A DNA stretch of 64,000 nucleotides from NCBI GenBank assembly GCA_002421685.1, contig DISB01000021.1, positions 62,001 to 126,000 of the forward strand, read 5' to 3'. The DNA is from Bacteroidetes bacterium UBA6221 (GTDB lineage: Bacteria > Bacteroidota > Bacteroidia > Chitinophagales > Chitinophagaceae). A program made the translations under genes and the position numbers. The notes under the pieces are model-generated. The model had not been told where the DNA came from. It saw nothing but the letters and a program-made list of their open reading frames with translations, and ran no database searches. Within the stretch, counting starts at the first letter, position 1, and every line of letters starts with the position of its first letter. Below, piece by piece: positions 17,933-26,052 of the stretch.

Positions 17933-17991
17933 GTTCCGTCTCCCCGGCATTTATCCCGCCAACGGCGGGAGGGGGATAGGGGGAAATCTCG
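17933..17991 (+). repeat. Interspersed palindromic repeat, copy upstream of porin-tail copy B
   Basis: Contains a CCCGCC/GGCGGG palindrome followed by GGGGGATAGGGGGAAATCTC. The last part recurs at 20236-20288, 20368-20422 and, more diverged, 22492-22525. It joins the porin-tail copy B without a gap. Confidence 0.65.
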
Positions 17992-18061
17992 CCTTGTTCA
18001 ACGATAATTATTTAGTGACCACAGCCCTGGCTCTGAGGTTTGATAACCGGAAAATCATTAA
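17991..18061 (+). pseudogene. Porin 3'-end duplicate (copy B)
   Basis: 71 bases matching 17829-17900 with few substitutions and one deleted base near the end, which destroys the natural stop. The differences in the coding part are mostly silent or conservative (Ile to Leu), so it looks like the tail of a diverged paralogue and not a recent copy. No 5' part of a gene exists. Confidence 0.75.
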
Positions 18062-18204
18062 TTCCGCGCACCGCGTCACAACATTGTACCTGCTGCTATG
18101 AGGTTAAATTAAGAGATAATATGGTAAGTGCAGCAATCAAAAATATTCCCATTATTACGGGTATCAGGAATTCCTGATCAGGAACTGTTGCAAACATAAA
18201 ACAT

Positions 18205-18714
18205 CTAAAACCGCAACGCAAGCCCCGCGCCGCTACCGGTAAAACCAAGACGAAGCTGCGGATGTACGTTTGATGTCCGTCCTTGTAATTCATTATTATA
18301 TATCCTGGCAGCCCTCCTGGTATTGTTTGATGCGGATATACTGGTAGCAATTCCCAACCCCGCCAAGGCGCCACCGGCGTACACAAACACCAGGTTGATC
18401 GGGCTGCCGGTAAGGTGATTTCCTAATTGATAGCCTAATAAAGCACCTCCTGCACAACCCGATAGTGCAGAAACTAAACGGTAGCCCTTCGCTACGTCCA
18501 TATAATTCTTTGCATCGGCACTTGCACGCACTATGTCGGCGAGCTGGTTATTATTCAACGGGCGACCATTAATCGAGTAATGCGTTCCCCAAAAATTGTT
18601 TCTGATACTAATCGTATCCTCTGAATTCTCCCCGGTATTTGGAAAGTGTACATCTTGCGCAAATGAATCGATGAAAGAGAGGGTAATCAACAGGATAGCC
18701 AAAAGGGTTCTCAT
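18205..18714 (-). CDS. Secreted or envelope hypothetical protein with Gly-rich hydrophobic segments
   Basis: 169 residues: signal peptide (LLAILLITLSFIDSFAQ), a short region resembling a domain start (FWGTHYSINGRPLNNNQLADIV), then two Gly-rich hydrophobic segments (ALSGCAGGALLGYQLG and FVYAGGALAGLGIA) that could be membrane-inserting glycine-zipper helices, and a C-terminal beta strand ending GLALRF, like an outer-membrane protein end. No family is named with confidence. It stands between the repeat cluster and divergent lipoproteins. Confidence 0.65.
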   Translation of the reverse strand: MRTLLAILLITLSFIDSFAQDVHFPNTGENSEDTISIRNNFWGTHYSINGRPLNNNQLADIVRASADAKNYMDVAKGYRLVSALSGCAGGALLGYQLGNHLTGSPINLVFVYAGGALAGLGIATSISASNNTRRAARIYNNELQGRTSNVHPQLRLGFTGSGAGLALRF

Positions 18715-18839
18715 AAAGGTTATTTTATCTGAGGCAAAAATTATTGTTCAATGCTCAAAATAAAACAGTCCGCATCAAATTACACATAAGTAAATGCTAT
18801 TGGCACGAGATTTGTATTAAAATCATCTAAATCCATCTG

Positions 18840-19475
18840 ATGAAACACGCTGTACTTTATCTTATCTTACTGACTATTACTGCAATTTCATTTACAGCCT
18901 GTCGGCAGCATGAGGACTGCCCCGCATTTGATGAAACTTTATTTAATGATTGGTTCCCGTACGAAACAGGGGTTGACTATAGCTTTGTTAGCAGCGATGG
19001 CATACGAGAGGTACTAGTGATAGACGAAAAAGATTTCACGAAAGCATATTCCATTGATCATGGCACCAAACCTACATATACGGCTAAGTGCGACGTCCAT
19101 GGAGAGATGAGGGCGCTGACAGACAAGGATAAACCTAACAAAATTGGGATGAGATTGCAGCAATCGCAAGTATTTGCAGGCATTAAATCTGATTACGTGG
19201 TGCTTGAATTTCGGGGTTCAAAACAAATCTTGCTGAACGCAACAGAAAACACATTGGGGGGCAGGCATGAACGCGGCAGCACGCAATTCAGTACACAGGA
19301 ACATCACTCATTGGACGTTAACGGGATGACGTATAATACTGTAATACAAATAACTATAACTGACGAATCTGAGGCTGCCAGGTGTGGCTTAAAAGACATA
19401 TACATCGCCAAAGGGCAGGGTATATTAGGCTACCGTTCCTTTCCCGGACAAAGGGAATACTGGAAAGAGCAGTAA
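18840..19475 (+). CDS. Predicted lipoprotein, first of a tandem pair
   Basis: 211 residues with a lipobox (SFTAC, lipidated Cys21). The mature protein starts with a conserved stretch shared with the next gene: CPAFD, then DWFPYETGVDYSF and SSDGIREVL, and ends IYIAKGQGILGYRSFPGQREYWKEQ-like. No family was recognised. The protein is predicted to sit in the inner or outer membrane, facing the periplasm. The next gene starts 19 bp downstream. Confidence 0.7.
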   Translation: MKHAVLYLILLTITAISFTACRQHEDCPAFDETLFNDWFPYETGVDYSFVSSDGIREVLVIDEKDFTKAYSIDHGTKPTYTAKCDVHGEMRALTDKDKPNKIGMRLQQSQVFAGIKSDYVVLEFRGSKQILLNATENTLGGRHERGSTQFSTQEHHSLDVNGMTYNTVIQITITDESEAARCGLKDIYIAKGQGILGYRSFPGQREYWKEQ

Positions 19476-19494
19476 ACACGAAAAATAGTATCCT

Positions 19495-20127
19495 ATGAAA
19501 TATACAGGGGCAATACTCACATTGATGATAACGATGGCTATTAGCGCGTGCGACAGAACAAGGACTTGTCCCGCTTTTGACGATAGCACACTCAACACCT
19601 GGTTTCCATACGAAACAGGCGTCACCTACAAGTTCATTAGCAGCGATGGCAGGCAGGAAATGTTGACCATAGAGCAGGAAAACTACTCGCAGGAGCATGA
19701 AATAGAAAAAAAACGTTTGGGAGGTAAAGAACACTGGTGCGAAATAAATGGAGAAAGAAAAACCTTAATAGACTCTGTTGTGCAGGAACAGATACCCTTA
19801 AAGTTATTTCACGTGGTGGAGCAGGACCTTAATAATAGTTACTCTATGGCTGGCATAAACATGACTTTCAGGACAATGGTTAAGCCGGTAATCTTAGGCG
19901 ACGGTGGTGATAAACTGACTTTAGCCTATAGCTACAACAATGGCTACAGTATTGAGAACTTTGATGTATGGAATGTAAACAACAGAAATTACAGAAACAT
20001 CGCTGATATCACAATAAGGGATGAAGAAGCGAATAAAATCGGAATGGATAAAATATATATAGCTAAGGGTGCAGGCATCATAGGCTACCGCACTTATCCT
20101 GAGGGAAGAGAGTATTGGCAGGAATAG
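19495..20127 (+). CDS. Predicted lipoprotein, paralogue of the previous gene
   Basis: 210 residues with a lipobox (AISAC, Cys19). It shares with its neighbour CPAFD, TWFPYETGVTYKFISSDGR and a C-terminal DKIYIAKGAGIIGYRTYPEGREYW. The ends are well conserved and the centre is diverged, which suggests an old tandem duplication with a variable middle. It is probably co-transcribed with the first copy. Function unknown. Confidence 0.7.
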   Translation: MKYTGAILTLMITMAISACDRTRTCPAFDDSTLNTWFPYETGVTYKFISSDGRQEMLTIEQENYSQEHEIEKKRLGGKEHWCEINGERKTLIDSVVQEQIPLKLFHVVEQDLNNSYSMAGINMTFRTMVKPVILGDGGDKLTLAYSYNNGYSIENFDVWNVNNRNYRNIADITIRDEEANKIGMDKIYIAKGAGIIGYRTYPEGREYWQE

Positions 20128-20624
20128 GAATATCTTAAACATACTCTCACCGCTGTTCAGGCCATCCCGCTCAGATCCAGGATAAAACGAGCGCCTGCTC
20201 CCGACTGGCCTGTCACCTTTTCCGAATTTCATTCCTGCGCATTTTTTACTCGCCCTGTCTCCCTTCAGGAGGATAGGGGGAAACCTCGTTCCCGAATTTA
20301 TTGCTAATCATTCCCGGGCGTGTCTCCCGCATAGGGATTCGCCCGCTCGCACGGACACAATTACAGTTGCGCATTTTTTTACTTGTCCTGTCTCCCCTTC
20401 AGGGGCATAGGGGGAAATCTCGCCTTGTTCAGCGACAATTATCTGGTGACTACAGCCCTGGCTCTGGTTTGATAACTGGAAGAATCGTTGAAACCGATCT
20501 TGCACGGCATTGCGAACGGGTAGAGGTGAATACCGATATACATGAAGCATTTCTCCGTAAGCAGCATAAGTTTGATAAATCACTAAAAAGATAATAATGT
20601 GTCTGTCATCAATTTTGTTGAATG
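20128..20624. repeat. Repeat-filled intergenic region
   Basis: No gene is supported here. It holds the second copy of the 32-bp repeat (20164-20195), two tandem copies of a 53-55 bp unit (20236-20288 and 20368-20422, each TGCGCAT-T-run followed by CCTGTCTCCC and TAGGGGGAAA), and the third porin-tail copy (20422-20491). The open frame across it has no protein-like features. Confidence 0.65.
20422..20491 (+). pseudogene. Porin 3'-end duplicate (copy C)
   Basis: 70 bases homologous to the porin end 17829-17900. Several changes are silent in the porin frame (GAT/GAC, ACC/ACT, GCC/GCT) and the changed residues are conservative, then a 2-base deletion breaks the frame. It joins the palindromic repeat at the same base as copy B. 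Confidence 0.7.
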
Positions 20625-21461
20625 TTAAAAAGGTAGATTGTCATATTTTACATTAAGATTTATACCTTTTTTTTCCATCGTTTCTAGTAAGTACTTAGTT
20701 TTAATAGGATTATTATCATCAATTGTAAACTCTGAAAAAGCACCAGTACGATAAAAATGATCTGCATTTTTAAAGTTTAAATCAGACAATATCGACCTGA
20801 CCTTTTCTTCTTGATCTATTGGTATAGAAATATGGACATATTCTACCGAAGTCGGATCAATAGTTTTGACTGAGTTAAAGTGAATAGTAGCAAGTCTGTT
20901 TTGTATTTCATTCAGCTGTTCAAAAATAAATTTATTTGGATCACCTGGTTGTACATTTTGTCTAATGATACTTTCTTCTACCACACTATATATTGGATTA
21001 TCGGGCTCATTATCTTTTAATGCCTCCTTGATAATTCGCTCCAATGTGGGCTTAATTTCTTCAACTCCTTTCATGTCATTGGAATAAAATAGCGTTCTCT
21101 CGCTGACAATATCAAATGGTAAATTAGTGCCTCTTTCCGCCAATATAACAACGGGTAGGCGTTTGGCGTGTCTTACAGCTAATTCATACATAACGTTCGG
21201 ATTTAAATCTGTTAGATTAGCAATGACCAAATCATCTTCTAATAGTCGTTTAATGACTTGTTTAGTAATTGAGCCCGGAGCAGATATGTGATGTGCTGCA
21301 TCTCCAGTGATTTCTAATTTTGCTAATACTGGTTTTATAACTGCTTCGATTAATCCATCTGCATTTCTTCTTGTTTCAGTATTGTCGCCACCTATTGGTG
21401 TAATAATAAAACACCTTTTTTGAGCTTCTTTAATTTTTTCTTCAGCCTGCTTAGTCGACAT
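20625..21461 (-). CDS. TIR / nucleoside-deoxyribosyltransferase-like protein
   Basis: 278 residues, no signal or membrane segment. Residues about 15-150 form an alpha/beta domain with CFIITPIGG as first strand and loop, then ITKQVIKRLLEDDLVIANLTDLNPNVMYELAVRH, and then PVVILAE. This order (first-strand loop, D/N-rich strand, then NxMYELxxxH with a candidate catalytic Glu) is that of the nucleoside 2-deoxyribosyltransferase/TIR-like superfamily, which includes NAD-cleaving immune effectors. Residues about 165-278 form a separate unrecognised domain (helix, then YVHISIPIDQEEKVRSIL). The gene is AT-rich compared with neighbours and divergent to another AT-rich gene. A role in defence or nucleotide metabolism is inference. 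Confidence 0.6.
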   Translation of the reverse strand: MSTKQAEEKIKEAQKRCFIITPIGGDNTETRRNADGLIEAVIKPVLAKLEITGDAAHHISAPGSITKQVIKRLLEDDLVIANLTDLNPNVMYELAVRHAKRLPVVILAERGTNLPFDIVSERTLFYSNDMKGVEEIKPTLERIIKEALKDNEPDNPIYSVVEESIIRQNVQPGDPNKFIFEQLNEIQNRLATIHFNSVKTIDPTSVEYVHISIPIDQEEKVRSILSDLNFKNADHFYRTGAFSEFTIDDNNPIKTKYLLETMEKKGINLNVKYDNLPF

Positions 21462-21745
21462 TATAGTGTTAAATTGAACCTACAATATACATACAATTTA
21501 TTATAAGGCTCTTTGCAATTATGAGCGTATTGTGGATTTAATTAAACAATTGTGCAATTTTTTTATTGTAGAATAGCTTGTAGAAATACAGCATTGGCAT
21601 GTATTAACTACTTTTTTTATTGCACATATCCAAAAAATGTTTTCACGAACTGTGTATAACTATTTTATATGTTAGATTATAATAGGTCATAATTTTATAT
21701 AAATAAATTGCTAACGGCGAAACTGCCATGCATTAAAAAATAATT

Positions 21746-22390
21746 ATGAAAATTAGTAACACAATTCTGGAGCGAGTCAAAGAAAACCCGCTAAGTCATG
21801 CAAGGATAATCGCAGGCGATGAAGGTAAAAACGGTGGAGGAACATATGGCATTTTTGCCTGTTGGCAAGGTGCGGTAAAAGATGTTCATCGAAGTAAGAA
21901 ATCTATTAAAGATGCGATGAATGATTTAGCAAAAGAATATACTGCTAGGTTTGAGGCAACCCAAAAAAATCTTGAGAAAGAAGAAAAACTTATGAAGGTT
22001 TTTAATTCTTATTGCAAGCAATATGATAAACTTGGAGTTGAATTTTTATATAGCAAAAAACTTGTCAACTGGCAATTGCATGATAATGTAACCCTAACAG
22101 GGAATACGCCATGGATAACAAAGCGCGGAGACGAATATGTAATTATTCAGGTATTGGAGGGCGCAGCAGGTAATTGGAAGAATGAATTGCGTTACCCATT
22201 GATTCAAAAATACCTTGCTTCGTATTGCTTGAGCTGTGATATGTCAAACATAACTATGACTGTTTTTTCTGTAAAAGACAATGTTTTTGAGTTCAAAAAT
22301 TTCGCTAAGAACGAGATTGAAGCTGCAATCACAGAAACAAAATACTTATTCACTATTGTTTACAATGAGTATCTAAGGGTAAAAATATAA
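21746..22390 (+). CDS. AT-rich hypothetical protein
   Basis: 214 residues, soluble, Lys/Glu-rich with a likely helix or coiled coil at about 50-95 (KKSIKDAMNDLAKEYTARFE onwards) and a Trp-containing central part (WQLHDNV, TPWITKRGDEYVII). No family was recognised. It is divergent from the TIR-like gene with a 284-bp AT-rich gap between them, so the pair may share regulation. Low GC fits recent acquisition. Confidence 0.55.
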   Translation: MKISNTILERVKENPLSHARIIAGDEGKNGGGTYGIFACWQGAVKDVHRSKKSIKDAMNDLAKEYTARFEATQKNLEKEEKLMKVFNSYCKQYDKLGVEFLYSKKLVNWQLHDNVTLTGNTPWITKRGDEYVIIQVLEGAAGNWKNELRYPLIQKYLASYCLSCDMSNITMTVFSVKDNVFEFKNFAKNEIEAAITETKYLFTIVYNEYLRVKI

Positions 22391-22758
22391 CCTATAGAAA
22401 CTTGTTATGTGTGCTTTTTGAATTGTTTAGTTGCACTAAAAGAGCAGCATTTTAGGTGCAGATTTGAAATTTTTCACATATCCACATTGTTTATCGGCGG
22501 GAGGAGGATATGGGGGATACCTCGCATAAATACATTTGTTATTCTAAAATAATAATTGTAAATTTGTTGTAGTAAATTTGAATAAATTTACGAAAACCCC
22601 GTTTGTACGGGGCTATTATAGTCCCACCTATGCAGGGCTGTAGTAAACATCGGGTTATCTACTTATCCCGTTAATCCAAAAATCCTGCCAATCCTGATTC
22701 AGACAATCCTAAATCAAAATCACAAATCTTAAATCACCAATCATAAATCAAAAAAATC
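22391..22758. repeat. Intergenic region with repeat remnants
   Basis: No gene is supported. It contains a diverged palindromic repeat (22492-22525), a CCCCGT/ACGGGG hairpin (22597-22612) and, at 22708-22753, a run of AAATC-like near repeats (AAATCAAAATC, AAATCTTAAATC, ATAAATC) directly before the terminase-like gene. Confidence 0.55.
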
Positions 22759-24201
22759 ATGAAAGAGAACCACAAGACCTTCATCATCGAGATGATCAAA
22801 CACGGCGACAAGACAAGGGCTTATCAGAAAGCCTATCCCAATTGTACCGACGAACACAGCGCCCGCAAGTCGGCGGAGCGGCTTTTGCGGCACCACCCCG
22901 AAATAGCGGCGGAAATAGAAGAAGCCGCGGCATATATTCAGCAACGTTCTTATGCCGAAGCTTACCGGCTGCATACCGAACAGCAGAAGGTAAAACTGCT
23001 CAGCATGATGGACCGGCGGGAGATACTGGCCCGCATAGCCAAGTGCGAGATAAAAGTTTGCCGCTATGTAAAAGACGGCAACGGTTATCGCATGTTGTTT
23101 GAAGACCCTCACCCTCGCGAGATCATCAGGGCGGTGGAAGCAGACACCAGGATAGAAGATATGTGCAACCGCGCCCGCAACCTTGCCGACCCCAAATTAT
23201 CGCAATTCAACATCTACATCGACGGTCGTCCCTGCGACGACCCCACAGCCCCCATCAACCACGAACTGCCCCCCGGCATCTACATGCTCCCCCGCTCCCG
23301 GAAAAAATTACTCCCGGAACAAGGCATCAAACCGGAACATTCAGACGGGGAGCAAACCTACCGGACAGGTACCCAAAATGAACTGTCCCCCGCTGGCAGG
23401 GGTGGCGAGGTACGAGCCGGGGGTGGAACACTCGCGCAGGAAAAAACTCCCACCGCAGAACAAGGCATCAAACCGGAACACTTGTCCCGCCAAGGTGGTG
23501 AAAACACACTGTCCCCCGCTGGCGGGGGTGGCGAGGTACGAGCCGGGGGTGGAACACTCGCGCTGGAAAAAACTCCCACCACAGAACAAGGCATCAAACC
23601 GGAACACTTGTCCCGCCAAGGTGGTGAAAACACACTGTCCCCCACTGGCGGGGGTGGCGAGGTACGAGCCAGGGGTGGAATACTCGCGCAGGAAAAAACA
23701 CCCGCAGAACAAGGCATCAAACCGGAACACTTGTCCCGCCAAGGCGGCGAAAATACACTGTCCCCCGCTGGCGGGGGTGGCGAGGTACGAGCCGGGGGTG
23801 GAACACTCGCGCTGGAAAAAATTCCCACTACAGAACAAGGCATCAAAACGGAACACTTGTCCCGCCAAGGCGGTGAAAACACACAACACAGTGCTCTCCT
23901 TGGGGGAGACAGAGGGGCTTTCATCCCGGAAAACTCCCCCCTGTATCCCCAATACCTCGCCCTGTACCAAAAACGCAAACTACAGGCCGAAGACCTCCTC
24001 TCTGCCAGCTTCTATGCCCAAGAGCAGCGCTCCATCGCATCCGCACCGCCACCCAGGATATTGACACCCGAAGAAGTACGCCAACTGCACGAAGAAGCCG
24101 ACAGGAAAAGGGAAGAGAAAAAGAAGCAGAAACAGAATCAGCCTCAACAGCCGCAATACAATACATTTGGAAAAATGTATTTCCCGCCTGAAGGCAGGTA
24201 G
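22759..24201 (+). CDS. Orphan terminase-small-subunit-like protein with internal tandem repeats
   Basis: 480 residues. The N-terminus (about 1-65: KHGDKTRAYQKAYPNCTDEH, then SAERLLRHHPEIAAEIEEA) has the helix-turn-helix pattern of phage terminase small subunits. Residues about 187-375 consist of five repeats of 41-47 residues starting EQGIKPEHLSRQGGEN and containing LSPAGGGGEVRAGGG. Their DNA (23317-23880) is a 123-141 bp tandem repeat containing a CCCCCGC/GCGGGGG palindrome. The C-terminus is charged with coiled-coil character (EEVRQLHEEADRKREEKKKQ). No terminase large subunit or phage gene is nearby. The repeat array looks like an extragenic element caught in a gene. Confidence 0.6.
   Translation: MKENHKTFIIEMIKHGDKTRAYQKAYPNCTDEHSARKSAERLLRHHPEIAAEIEEAAAYIQQRSYAEAYRLHTEQQKVKLLSMMDRREILARIAKCEIKVCRYVKDGNGYRMLFEDPHPREIIRAVEADTRIEDMCNRARNLADPKLSQFNIYIDGRPCDDPTAPINHELPPGIYMLPRSRKKLLPEQGIKPEHSDGEQTYRTGTQNELSPAGRGGEVRAGGGTLAQEKTPTAEQGIKPEHLSRQGGENTLSPAGGGGEVRAGGGTLALEKTPTTEQGIKPEHLSRQGGENTLSPTGGGGEVRARGGILAQEKTPAEQGIKPEHLSRQGGENTLSPAGGGGEVRAGGGTLALEKIPTTEQGIKTEHLSRQGGENTQHSALLGGDRGAFIPENSPLYPQYLALYQKRKLQAEDLLSASFYAQEQRSIASAPPPRILTPEEVRQLHEEADRKREEKKKQKQNQPQQPQYNTFGKMYFPPEGR
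23317..23880 (+). repeat. Five in-frame tandem repeats within the terminase-like gene
   Basis: Units start at 23317, 23458, 23584, 23707 and 23833 (lengths 141, 126, 123 and 126 bp, all multiples of three). Each of the first four carries the CCCCCGCTGGCGGGGG-like palindrome and GGCGAGGTACGAGCC. The fifth is diverged after 40 bases. Confidence 0.85.
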
Positions 24202-24249
24202 CCCCTTATATGAGCAATCCTCAATGGGAAACACTAAATTTGTTGCCGG

Positions 24250-25506
24250 ATGAACCACTTAGGGCAGATCATATTTACCAGTGTAGCACAGGCCCTGCAC
24301 GAGCTGCGCGCCAACAAGCTGCGCACCTTCCTCTCTTTGCTGGGTGTCACCATCGGCATCTTCTGTATCATCGCGGTATTTACCGTGCTCGACAGCATGA
24401 AGAATAATATCCGTACAGAAATATCCAGCCTGGGCAGCGATGTGCTGTACATAGGCCGCTGGCCCTGGATGGACGAAGGCGGGGAATATAAATGGTGGGA
24501 GTTTCTGCGCAGGCCCAGTATGGGGCCCAAAGAACTAAAGGCCGTACAGCGCGATGTGAAAAGTATAGAGTATGCAGCACTGTCCTATCGCGATGGCAAC
24601 CTCACCATCAAACAGGGCGACCAGGAGGTAGAAGGCATTACCGGCTTTGCCGTCACCAACGACTTTGATAAGATACAGGGAGTGGAGATAGAAAATGGCC
24701 GATACCTAAGCCTGTCTGAGCTGGATGGTGGCAATCACGCTGTGGTGCTGGGCAAAGAGGTGGCCGACGCATTGTTTCCCGGCGGTGTCGACCCGGTGGG
24801 TAAAAAGATCACCTTTCATGGTCGCGGCTTCAACGTGGTTGGTGTCCTGCGCAAATCGGGCCAGAGCATATCCGGCTTCAATTTCGACAACGGCCTTATT
24901 TATCCCTATTATGCCGCAGCCGGCATGGTAGATGTTACTTCTATAAATAACGACCCCACGTTGGTTATCAAAACGGGTTCTGAAGTGAATGTGCAGGATG
25001 CCCGCCTGGAGGTGGAAGGCGCCCTGCGCAGGATAAGAAGGGTAGCGCCCGGCGAAAAGAATAACTTTGCGGTGAACCAGCTCAGCCAGATAACAGAACG
25101 GCTGAACGTTATGTTTACCTCCATCAATATGATAGGCGGTGTAATAGGCGCCTTCTCATTGGTAGTTGGGGCATTCGGTATTGCCAACATCATGTTTGTA
25201 ACGGTGAAGGAACGCACCAAAATGATTGGGCTAAAAAAAGCGGTCGGTGCCCGTTCGCGCAGCATCTTGCTTGAGTTCCTGGTAGAGGCGGTAGCGCTCT
25301 GCATTACCGGTGGACTGATAGGTATTGTTCTGGTAATGCTGCTGGCAGTCATCCTTACCTATGCGGCTGACTTCCCTGTTACATTATCTTTAATAAACTT
25401 TTTCATAGGCATAGCAATATCGGCCACGGTAGGCGTACTGGCGGGTTTTATCCCTGCACGCTCCGCCTCCCGCCTCGACCCGGTGGCTGCTATGCGCTCG
25501 CATTAA
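24250..25506 (+). CDS. ABC transporter permease, MacB/FtsX type
   Basis: 418 residues. A first membrane helix at about 24-45 (LSLLGVTIGIFCIIAVFTV) is followed by a large periplasmic MacB_PCD domain (about 50-270) and an FtsX domain with three helices (about 295-320, 345-375 and 385-405), with SVVGAFGIANIM-like and KERTKMIGLKKAVGAR between helices, the ATPase-coupling region. It ends with PARSASRLDPVAAMRSH, the family tail. These permeases export or mechanically transmit, with a separate MacB-like ATPase; no ATPase is adjacent. Substrate unknown. The next gene follows 13 bp on. Confidence 0.85.
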   Translation: MNHLGQIIFTSVAQALHELRANKLRTFLSLLGVTIGIFCIIAVFTVLDSMKNNIRTEISSLGSDVLYIGRWPWMDEGGEYKWWEFLRRPSMGPKELKAVQRDVKSIEYAALSYRDGNLTIKQGDQEVEGITGFAVTNDFDKIQGVEIENGRYLSLSELDGGNHAVVLGKEVADALFPGGVDPVGKKITFHGRGFNVVGVLRKSGQSISGFNFDNGLIYPYYAAAGMVDVTSINNDPTLVIKTGSEVNVQDARLEVEGALRRIRRVAPGEKNNFAVNQLSQITERLNVMFTSINMIGGVIGAFSLVVGAFGIANIMFVTVKERTKMIGLKKAVGARSRSILLEFLVEAVALCITGGLIGIVLVMLLAVILTYAADFPVTLSLINFFIGIAISATVGVLAGFIPARSASRLDPVAAMRSH

Positions 25507-25519
25507 TGAACAACTGGTT

Positions 25520-26020
25520 ATGGTAAAGGAACGCACTATAATTCTTGATAAGGAACGCATCAACTGGAAGATGCAGCGCATGGCCTACGAGATATGGGAA
25601 AACTTCAGCAACGAGAAGTCGGTAACGCTTATAGGCATAGAAAGCAGCGGGGCCATACTGGCGAAAAGCCTGGCAAAAAGGCTCAAAGAAATAAGTACGC
25701 TGAAAGTGGAACTTATCATTGTTAAAATGAATAAGCGCAAGCCCCTCTCTTCCGAAATAGTTATAGACGAAAACCTCTCCGGAAAAAGCCTGGTGCTGAT
25801 AGACGATGTGGCCAATTCGGGCAAGACATTATTGTACGCCCTGGCGCCTATCCTGAAGTATGAACCCAAAAAAGTAATGATAGCCGTACTGGTCGACCGC
25901 AGGCATAAGTCATTTCCCATCACGCCGGATATTATTGGTCATAGTGTTTCTACCACGCTGCAGGAACATATTGAAGTGGAAACCGAAGGTGGATATATTA
26001 CTGCGGCTTATTTGCAATAA
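25520..26020 (+). CDS. PyrR-like phosphoribosyltransferase
   Basis: 166 residues, a type I phosphoribosyltransferase fold with the PRPP-binding loop VLIDDVANSGKTLLYAL (about 91-107). IGIESSGAILAKSLA provides the early loop. The overall order resembles PyrR/uracil-type enzymes, but the preferred base is not visible from sequence, and no pyrimidine gene or attenuator-like leader is near. It lies between a transporter permease and an asparaginase-like gene, all on the same strand. Confidence 0.7.
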   Translation: MVKERTIILDKERINWKMQRMAYEIWENFSNEKSVTLIGIESSGAILAKSLAKRLKEISTLKVELIIVKMNKRKPLSSEIVIDENLSGKSLVLIDDVANSGKTLLYALAPILKYEPKKVMIAVLVDRRHKSFPITPDIIGHSVSTTLQEHIEVETEGGYITAAYLQ

Positions 26021-26052
26021 ACAAGAACTATATTTAAAACAAGAATACATAG

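Noticed and set aside
17913..18101. Small protein across porin-tail copy B
   Set aside because: The frame is a chance fusion of the palindromic repeat and the duplicated porin end, with a frame break relative to the porin stop.
20301..20594. 97-codon frame across porin-tail copy C
   Set aside because: It reads the repeats in a frame different from the porin and has no protein-like composition or ribosome site.
23317..23880. CRISPR-like array
   Set aside because: Units are contiguous 123-141 bp repeats without unique spacers and lie in a coding frame; no cas genes are present.
23183..24064. Alternative open frames through the repeat array (also 23341-23970 and 23358-23978 on the minus strand)
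   Set aside because: Repeat units are multiples of three, so any stop-free unit stays open in several frames. Only the frame with the terminase-like N-terminus and an ATG context was kept.
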